In this document: positions 55,837 to 64,000 of the stretch, one piece after another
Layout of the letters: each line of letters begins with the position of its first letter
Position numbering within the stretch: position 1 is the first letter of the stretch
Assembly (NCBI RefSeq): GCF_000715075.1
Contig: NC_134101.1
Location: forward strand, 148,651,084-148,715,083
Direction of reading: 5' to 3'
DNA from: Nicotiana tabacum
Taxonomy: Eukaryota > Streptophyta > Magnoliopsida > Solanales > Solanaceae
DNA: 64,000 nt
Notes under the pieces: model-generated
Seen by the model: only the letters and a program-made list of their open reading frames with translations
The model's database searches: none
What the model was told of the DNA's origin: nothing
Translations under genes and position numbers: made by a program

Positions 55837-58112
55837 TGTTACACCCCATATTTTCATACATGAAATACGCCATAAATAAATAAATGAGAGTCCGAAAGTG
55901 AGATGTCACATCCCACAGTATTACGTTACTGTGATGTTATGCTTCGCAGTAATAAGTTACGACAGTGTTGCATCCAACAGTATTTTACGTTAAATTTGTT
56001 GTAAGGTAATTGACATCAGTCCAAGAAAAATATTATTTGGGGATTATAAGGATTATGCTATTTCACAAGTGATTAGTAAATTCATGAAGGTGAAAGGGAG
56101 CAAGTCTAAGAAAACGAATTTTGTCAAAGTTTGCCATTTTGGGATAAAATATGGCCCGAGCTAAAATACCTGGTATTTATGGACTAGTGCCACACAAGGT
56201 ACTACATGGACATGATAGTAAAGTGTACAAGGTATGTTAAAAGAGAGTAGTACTTAATTATGTTGAGACAATTTTTAAATTATGCGGGTAATTGATTAAT
56301 TACCGGATAACCGAACATTACCCAATTAACTAATAAGTGGACAAAACTTAATTAATTATGCCCAAAAGACATGTGGCACAACGCCACTAACTAGGAAAGA
56401 CGATTCATTAAAATGTGATAGGTGTCTATGTCTAATGTAACCTAAAGACAAGTCTTAACAAGACTTGTAATAATTTGATCCGTAAAAAAAAAGACAATAA
56501 GTCTTTAAGTTCAATTCATACTTTTGACTTAAGATTATGTCTTATAAAGCAACTTCAACGTTTTATTCAATTCCAATTCCGGAAGCTAGAAACAGAAAGT
56601 AACTTCAACGCTATGTCCTTGATATTCAATCTCATTTCAAAATCTAGAAACAGAAAGCAACTTCAACAACATTGGAATAAAATTTGACATTTAAATTGAA
56701 TCCATTTTGGATTCACAAAGCGTTACAACAAGAAGCAAAATTCTGTCCAAGCAAATTTCAAGCTTCTAAAAAGAATACGGTGCAATCTTCGCCGGGAATA
56801 TTATACGGAGTTTTCTTACTCCAGGTATGTTAAGGCCCTTCCTTCTTTCTTTTGACATGGTCCAGATTATACAAAAGAAACGAGCAAATACACGGTTTCT
56901 ATAAATTATTCTATTCATAGAAATAGTAGGGATGTCTATATTCTTGATTCCCCATGAGAATTATTATTATCTTCTGTTCATGGGTCTTAGAATAATACGC
57001 AGCTGGAAAAGTTTATCCAGAAGAAATATCGAGATTATTACGTATTTTCATGCATTTTACTCATTTATACATGTGCATTGACCCATGACCAAATGGCATT
57101 ATATACGCGTATATATGTAAATATATGTATATGGGATATGGGAAAAGGTTACGGCGTTATATACGCACCACCACCTGATCAGCTAGTATATGATGATGAT
57201 GTTGCCCACAGTGGCTGAAATATGATTCAAACGGCGTTATATATGCATATATGGGTATGTATTCAGATGGCGTTATATATGTATACATATGTATGTATTC
57301 AAACGGCATTATATACGCATTTATATGTATGTATATATATGTATATGGGATACGAGAAATACGCACCACCACCTGATCAGCTGGTATACGATTATGACTT
57401 TGCCCACAGTGGCCGACATGATATGATGGGATGCCCTTAGAGGCTGATGATATTATGTAAATCCATACCTATGCATGGCTTGACATTTACACGCACGTGC
57501 ATGATGTTATAAACGTTTCAAAATATACAAAGTTATTCAGATTTAAAGATGTGTTTCAGTATTTCATGTTTCATCTATGTCTATTACGTACTAATTTTCA
57601 TGCCTTATATACTCAGTACATTTTTCATACTGATGCCCTATTCCACGGGGCCTGCGTTTCATGCCCGCAGGTGCAAGTAGGCAAGCTGACGGTCCTCCTT
57701 CTTAGGATCCCTAATCAGTGAGAGTTGGCGTGCTCCATTTGATCCGGAGCTGCTCTTGATATGGGTACGATACGTTTGTACATATATATGTATATGATTA
57801 TGACGTGGCTTAGTCCTGTCTTTGTACAGTTATGTTTCTGTTAGAGGTATGTAGACAGTATGTCTAGTTGGGTTATATGTGGCCTTGTCGGCTTTCAGTT
57901 TTTGATGTATAGTTGTTTGTAGCAGCCTTGCCGGCTTGCCCACGGTATTCTGCTTGTATATGTACATATGCCTTGATGGCAGGCTTCTTTCACGTATGTT
58001 AATTTTGTAATGCAGTAGATGTTATTCAGATTATATTTTAGACGCTTGCTTAGGGGTGTTTGATAAGTAAGACTCAGGCGCCCATCGCGGACCATCGGTT
58101 TGGGTCATGACA
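55837..58112 (+). repeat. Element B 5' LTR
   Basis: TGTTACACCCCATATTTTC ... GGTTTGGGTCATGACA, 2276 bp. It contains short LTR-terminus-like repeats (55911-55990), a repeated MAGAAACAGAAAGYAACTTC phrase (56580-56670) and the palindromic TATATAC-rich repeat at 57094-57440. Confidence 0.9.
57094..57440 (+). repeat. Duplicated TATATAYGYATATATG block in the B LTR
   Basis: Several GGCGTTATATACGCATATAT-type units, and two copies of a CACCACCTGATCAGCTRGTAT to GCCCACAGTGGC stretch (57171 and 57365). Self-complementary AT-rich sequence; a single copy occurs in LTR A near 41845-41970. Confidence 0.8.
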
Positions 58113-58116
58113 AAAG

Positions 58117-58128
58117 TGGTATCAGAGC
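58117..58128 (+). other. Primer-binding site of element B
   Basis: TGGTATCAGAGC, exactly the initiator tRNA-Met type, 4 bp after the LTR end. Confidence 0.9.
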
Positions 58129-58305
58129 AGTTCTGTCCTAAGGTTGTCTACAGACCGTGTCTAGTAGAGTCTTGTTTATGGGTGTGTCGTGTACCACACT
58201 TATAGACAGGAAACTACAGGATATATAGGATGTTATCCTCTCTTCTTATCTTAGATCGTGCAATATAAGCATTCGTGTTCCTAACGATGTGTTATATTTT
58301 TAGCG

Positions 58306-58827
58306 ATGACTCTGAAGACTACAACCGCTAGCACGGGTTAGAAGGCTACGAAGGTGCTAGAAAGAGAGATAAGTTATACTATGGATTCATACCCATCAGA
58401 GATCATGGGTTCTATTGAGGAGGATCCATCCGAGGATCTATATGAGCCATCCGTTCGAGTTGTTTCGACTACTCTGGCAGTAGATGGGGTGAGAGGATTT
58501 CCGACCTCACCAAGGCATTTAGTTTCACAGCCTGTTGATCAGGGTATGAGGGGAGTAGTGCATGGATTGGCACAGCCAGGATTCCCTGAGGCTCAAAACT
58601 ATGTCAAGGTATTTGAGGACTCCAGCTCTTCTGAGGTTCCGGATAGTCCACAGTCTTGGGAGTCCGTCAATCAAGGTTCTTCAGTGTATGTTATGGGATA
58701 CGCAGAAGAAGAAGATAGTGGTCGGGCCAAGAGAAGGAAGGTAACTAATAAGGACATGAAGATTCTGCTTCAAAGTGTTTCTGATCGAGGTTCTTATATA
58801 GGACGAGGCAAGGACCCTCTACTGTAG
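58306..58827 (+). pseudogene. Only substantial ORF of element B, unknown, one nonsense codon
   Basis: From an ATG at 58306 the frame reads MTLKTTTASTG, then TAG (58339-58341), then 162 more open codons; the first ATG after the stop is at 58381. The product is acidic and Ser/Pro/Glu-rich (SIEEDPSEDLYEPS, DSSSSEVPDSPQSWES), with a basic GRAKRRKV cluster that could act as a nuclear signal, and a Lys/Ser-rich end. The first residues have the flavour of a chromovirus gag start, and its place after the primer site is where gag belongs. There is no capsid domain or zinc knuckle. I do not recognise it. Confidence 0.45.
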
Positions 58828-61800
58828 ACTTCCTACAAGTGTCAGTTTTTGGTTGGTGAGTTCTACCTCTTCTTAGAATATTACCAAGTCAGGGTTTTAA
58901 AGGTGTTTGGTTGTTTTATGAGGATGTAGGGAGCCCCGTCCCGACTTGTATATATATTGGCTATGCCTACTTAGAGGCTTTGCATACAATATCATGTATA
59001 TAGTTTTGGGTATGATATGTCTACGGTCTAGTCGACCCCTATGTATATAAACCCTTTTCTAAATTAGTTATACGAGTTAAGTCTTAATGTTGTTACTTAT
59101 ATATATGGATGTTGTCGTAATGACCCGTGATAGATTTGAAAACAAACAAGGATAAGGTACGTGGTGCTCGGTTAGGTAGGAATTGATATTATAATTGATA
59201 TGGATTGATTGGCCTTTTGTTATGCTAACATCAAGTATAGACCAAAGGTGGGTTGATTTTAGTTTCCAAGAAAGCCTGTTTTAGAATAAGTTGATTTCAA
59301 CTCGAACAGCCACTGGATGGAGCAAAGGAAAGCTAAAAGCGAAAGAATGTCATATTGAAGTTTTCACAAAATAAGGGATATGTAAAAATATTAGCAGAGT
59401 AATGAGAAGAGAGATAAGGAAGCATTATGAATAAGGTGTGATACATGGATGAAAATGGTAGAGTGTTACATAACCTATAGTCAAATGAAAGAAGAGGCGA
59501 AAGGTGATGGGACTTAAGACAACAAAAGAATATAGGCCATAAGGTTATATCCTTATTTCGAGAAATAAGTTCGTGACTCCAACGCGAATACAAGAGGGGA
59601 AAGTTAATCCCCAGAGTAACAGAAATCAGTATGGACTGGTAACCAAGATAAACTAAATATGAATTAAGGACTGAATGATTGGAAAGCACTCGACATCATG
59701 GGAATTTCAAATTTTGTTCCGGCAGTAATAGAATGGGCCACAGGAGAAGATCCATGATGAATTCAGAGAATGGTCTTCAGGGAGACGCTTCCCTAGAGCA
59801 AGCAATGTGAGCAAAGTTAAGCTTAAAAGACTGTATGTGCTAGTTACGCTAAGTGTCACCCTAGCGAGTAATGAAATTTGTCATCCGTGGTACAGAAGGA
59901 CTGCCGCAAGGCGAGTAAGGATCATTGATGTTGAGAAACGACGCCAAAGATGAAGAGGTAAAATATCTATAGGTGGATCCTCGTGGCTTCAATTTTTAGT
60001 ACACCCCTAAAGGGGGGAACATGGAGTGATGTGGCATTAAGTCAAAAATTAAGTAATTCTAATGACTATGGAATGATAAAGGAAGAATGTGATAAATGAA
60101 AGAGGAATAAGATGGAACTTATCCAAAATCTTACAGATACGTTACGATTCAAGAATATTGTGCAAGCCCGACGTCAAGGAGAGGAAGTAAAGGTTCCTGC
60201 CCGAGCTGTTATTAATAAATAAGAAGCCAGTGCGAGATGTAAGTTAAGACAATGGAAGTAAACAAAGAAAGATTACGAGGAATATTGATATGAGAATGGG
60301 CCAACAAGAAGTTAGTAATTGGTCAGGAAGATCCCAGTTATGGCTAAACAGAAAGTTACAAATGAGTCATCAGATCGTGTAAAATAAACATAGTAGAACC
60401 CAACATGGAGAATTCAGTCTCGGAGAATATCATTATAATACTTGAGATATATTCAAACAAGAGTCGGGATAGTTAAAGGTACCGTATGAGACTTACAGGG
60501 ATAAAAGAATGTGCCACTGGGAAAGCAATCAAGATATCAGTTTAGAAGCAACCATGCAAGCTTAGGGGCATGGAAGTAAGCAAGTACGGAAGATTATAGA
60601 CAAGTAAGGACATAAAAAAAGGTCCATAATAAGCTCATAGCTTTACGAAAGTCAAGGGTTCTCCCTAAGTACTACAATGAAAGACTAGCTGTGGAAATCA
60701 GAAAGGAGGCTTCAACCTAAGCACAACGACCTAAAGAGGAAATGGTCATGTAACAACAATCTCGCAACAATATGGTAAGCATTCCAAAGGAAAGTGGCAC
60801 CTACCGTGGCTAATCAATGGGAAGTAAGAGTTAAAAGTAATATTCGAGATCATATGAGTTATATAAAAACTTTGGCAAGTATGGCACTAAGATAAGCTAA
60901 GTATGTACGCAACGAGGGTGGGCAGAAAGACCAGGAAAAGTAATAGCTTACGTTGAAAAAAAGCTAAGATGGAAAAAATATTGATCAATGATCGAGAGTT
61001 AGTACGTTATGGATACACTCAAGATTTTGGAGCATTATCCAGGTAGCATATTGTTGACAATCATACAGCCACAGAAGGCTCCGGTATAAGTTGAAAGAAA
61101 AAATTAAGCCTAGGGCATAGACAAATGATTGAATTGTTAGAAGATCGTATCATGGACATTCCATAACGCCTATGAAAGGCTAAGGAAATAACTGATACCA
61201 TGAGCCACAGATCAAAAGACAGCTTAATCCTACGTAAAGGTTGATCAGAGGGAAGAGGAAACTAAAGAATTACATCACCCAAGTAAATCAAAAGTTCGAT
61301 TATTAGACCTAGGAAAAAAGTATAGAAGTTGTGCCTGAGAACATGACAAATCCACTCTTAATATCAGATGTTCAAGAGAAATAACACAACAACCATAATC
61401 TATAATGGCTCTAAAAGGAAGCCAGTTAGAAGAAGTACCAGCCTCATAAGAAGTCAGTACAAAGCTCCCACCAGATTGTGTATGTACCAGAGGTACGAGT
61501 ATTATAATAAATATGCAAGTTATGGACGTGAATTACACCTAGATGGAAGGGAGGTCACAAAAGAGATAGAAGATACGATGCGAGATTTTAAGGTAAGAAG
61601 GTAAAGGTAAATAGCGTACGAGATATCAAGGGCAGAATATGTGAATAATCCATATTCCGGATAAAAGGCCAGAAGTGCTGGGATTCAATATCCAATAACT
61701 GGGAATGATAGCGGCATCGTCGGTGGCATACCTTCTAGCCTATGGTTTCTAGGTACCGAAAGGTCTAATTAGAGAGTGAAAGGAGAGTTAGAGACGATGT

Positions 61801-62904
61801 GATATCTAGATGTTCCATAAAAGCATAAGGAAATCGGTCCCAAGCTAAAGTATGATCGAACAACAAGGTTTTAGAAAGACAGGAGTAAGGATAAGAAAAG
61901 GGCAAGCGAGAAGATGATGAAAATGGATAAGTCCTCGGGATTAAGCCCGTAAAAACAAGGGAGCTGATGGGTTCTCTAAATTATATAAAGCTCAGTATAG
62001 CGTGAATGAGCTCAAAGGAGTCTATGACTAGTAGCATTTAGAAGAAATGGAATGCTGACATGGTAATAAAATGAGGATGTAATTATGACAGATAAAAGAT
62101 GACGTTGGATCCGTTGATTGAATAATGATTGAAGGGGAAAAAAAAGAAAAAAAAGGGGGAGGAAGAGAAAAGATCTTGCAGATGGCACAAGATTAGAATA
62201 CCCCCATAAGATGAATCACATTGAGATACTATGAAATACGATTATGGGAATCACTTCATGTATTTCTCGATGCAACGTAAACCCTAGTAGCAAGATATTA
62301 TGTAAGAGGTTTCAGTTATCAGTGGTGGATTGTAGATCGATATAGAGGTGAATCAATAATGGATGGATAAAAGTTACAAAGTATGAAATGAGGTTAGTTC
62401 GTCACTCTTAAGATGAACAGTAATGAGGAAGCATTAAAGGACTTAAGACTTATACATATGGGATAAGCAATGAGAGTAAGCTGGGATTTGGTAACAGACC
62501 TCAGTAATGATAAATTAAAGTACTAGTTATGGCAATAAATTCATACTGATGGCTAAATGGACCTATGCTATAAGATATAGCAATATTCGTAAATCCAACA
62601 AAGTATCGAGCGAAGAACTTCAGTATACTCATAGATGCCCAAAGGGACATTATCAAGCTCTACATATGAAGCCTTGAGATTGGGCACACTGACAATGTCA
62701 AAATTGTACAAGCTGCATGATGAAAGGTAGTAATAATTACGAGATTGGAAGGATTCCGACTACAAGTTGTGGTGTGAGAAGGAGGCCTAAGGGGGGAATA
62801 CCTTGGACTTTGGACTTATTCACAAAACAGTTGCCTAGATGGCAAGAGGACTACTAAAGTATTTGCAAGAGCTATGGGATATGAGAACGATAAGCGCATC
62901 AGTC
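58828..62904 (+). other. Element B internal region, purine-rich, no gene seen
   Basis: About 4.1 kb rich in A and G with stops in all frames. The longest open frame with a plain start (61368-61604) has no recognisable motif. A short run, AAAAAAAAGAAAAAAAAGGGG, is near 62137-62160. It may be heavily decayed coding sequence or stuffer carried by a non-autonomous element. Confidence 0.6.
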
Positions 62905-62940
62905 AACATTCGAGGACGAATGTTCCAAAGGAGGGAATGA
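62905..62940 (+). promoter_or_regulatory. Hairpin and polypurine tract before the B 3' LTR
   Basis: AACATTCG-AGGA-CGAATGTT (62905-62924) is a perfect 8-bp stem with a 4-base loop. It is followed by CCAAAGGAGGGAATGA and the LTR start at 62941. The purine tract primes plus-strand DNA synthesis. Confidence 0.8.
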
Positions 62941-64000
62941 TGTTACACCCCATATTTTCGTACATGAAAATACGCCATAAATAAATAAATGAGAGTCCGA
63001 AAGTGAGATGTCACATCCCACACTATTACATTACTGTGATGTTATGCTTCGCAGTAATAAGTTACGAGAGTGTTGCATCCAGCAGTATTTTACGTTAAAT
63101 TTGTCATAAGGTAATTGACATCAGTCCAAGAAAAATATTATTTGGGGATTATAAGGATTATGCTATTTCACAAGTGATTAGTAAATTCATGAAGGTGAAA
63201 GGGGAGAAAGTCTAAGAAAACGAATTTTGTCAAACTTTGTCATTTTGGGATAAAATACGGCCCGAGCTAAAATACCCGGTATTTATGGACTAGTGCCACA
63301 CAAGGTACTACATGGCCATGATAGTAAAGTGTACAAGGTATGTTAAAAGAGAGTAGTACTTAATTAAGTTGAGACAATTTTTAAATTATGCGGGTAATTG
63401 ATTAATTACCGGATAACCGAATATTACCCAGTTAACTAATAAGTGGACAAAACTTAATTAATTATGCCCAAAAGACATGTGGCACAAGGCCACTAACTAG
63501 GAAAGATGATTCTTTAAAATGTGATAGGTGTCTATGTCTAATGTAACCTAAAGACAAGTCTTAACAAGACTTGTAATAATCTAATCCGGAAAAAAAAAGA
63601 CAATAAGTCTTTAAGTTCAATTCATACTTTTGACTTAAGATTATGTCTTATAAAGTAACTTCAACGTTTTATTCAATTCCAATTCTGGAAGCTAGAAACA
63701 GAAAGTAACTTCAACGTTCTGTCCTTGATATTCAATCTCATTTCAAAAGCCAGAAACAGAAAGCAACTTCAACAACGTTGGAATAAAATTTGACATTTAA
63801 ATTGAATCCATTTTGGATTCACAAAGCGTTACAACAAGAAGCAAAATTCTGTCCAAGAAAATTTCAAGCTTCTAAAAAGAATATGGTGCAATCTTCGCCG
63901 GGAATATTATACGGAGTTTTCCTATTCCAGGTATGTTAAGGTCCTTCCTTCTTTCTTTTGACATGGTCCAGATTATACGAAAGAAACGAGCAAATACACG
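62941..64000 (+). repeat. Element B 3' LTR (continues past window)
   Basis: Starts TGTTACACCCCATATTTTCG and matches 55837 onward with a few substitutions and one-base indels. Confidence 0.9.

Larger units (their letters stand above)
55837..64000 (+). mobile_element. Element B: large non-autonomous LTR retrotransposon (3' LTR cut by window end)
   Basis: 5' LTR 55837-58112, primer site 58117-58128, internal region to 62940, polypurine tract and 3' LTR from 62941. The two LTR starts are near-identical over the visible 1060 bp. The 4.8-kb internal region has no recognisable protease, RT or integrase on either strand, so it depends on another element's proteins. A leader phrase (CCGTGTCTAGTAGAGTC) is shared with the Del/Tekay-like element at about 37700, suggesting that source. 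It is inserted in LTR A at GCCAT. Confidence 0.85.

Noticed and set aside
1..64000. Endogenous pararetrovirus (caulimovirus-type) sequence
   Set aside because: All RT-bearing segments are flanked by LTR, primer site or integrase sequence, and no movement or coat protein motif was seen.

Overview
The window is plant nuclear heterochromatin and contains no ordinary host gene. It is a stack of nested LTR retrotransposons plus one large satellite-like tandem array. The repeat families (a very long LTR next to an Ogre-type element with tandem 3' UTR repeats, SIRE-type and Tork-type Copia elements, Tekay/Del chromovirus remnants) look like those of Solanaceae. Nicotiana is my best guess, from remembered repeat families and not from any search.

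Region 1 (1-25771, minus strand) is most of one Ogre/Tat-lineage Ty3-Gypsy element. Read on its own strand it has a 4.4-kb 5' LTR (25771-21361), a primer-binding site with about 41 nt of likeness to tRNA-Arg, a leader with a duplicated block, the extra ORF1, a broken gag, a protease ORF with a G-patch, a probable 199-bp intron, and a broken RT / RNase H / archaeal-type RNase H / integrase region. After that come a 3' UTR and an array of roughly 180 units of 45 bp that runs off the left edge. No second LTR lies between pol and position 1, so the array is probably inside the element's 3' UTR.

Region 2 (25772-31583, plus strand) holds a decayed ORF like the 'putative plant transposon protein' family with a long 3' flank. 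It then holds the integrase-chromodomain end of a Tekay-like chromovirus with its polypurine tract and the start of its 3' LTR.

Region 3 (31584 to beyond 64000, plus strand) is built on two tandem copies of a SIRE-type Copia element that share the middle LTR (LTR at 31584, LTR at 43163). Both copies carry the same foreign LTR ('A') at the same place after a CAACA target site, and both show a second element ('B') entering A at the same GCCAT site. In copy 1 only a 148-bp stub of B survives. In copy 2, B is present from its 5' LTR (55837) through its internal region to the start of its 3' LTR (62941). The simplest history is SIRE, then A inserted, then B inserted in A, then tandem duplication by recombination between LTRs. 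Copy 1 later received Tat and Del/Tekay fragments (33314-39577). Copy 2 received a complete but disabled Tork-type Copia element on the minus strand (48948-53850, perfect AGTGT target duplication, 387-bp LTRs differing at 8 sites by eye).

The most interesting single item is inside LTR A. Just downstream of a TATA box lies an ORF closely resembling the first exon of a host WAT1-related (UMAMIT/EamA) transporter gene, present in both copies (41153 and 55469). It looks like a captured host exon whose ATG would be the first in an LTR-initiated transcript. Other points of note are the intron that removes a stop codon and restores frame between protease and pol, hairpin repeats with compensatory changes in a SIRE LTR, triplicated polypurine/LTR-start junctions, and a dimeric repeat at the edge of the satellite array.
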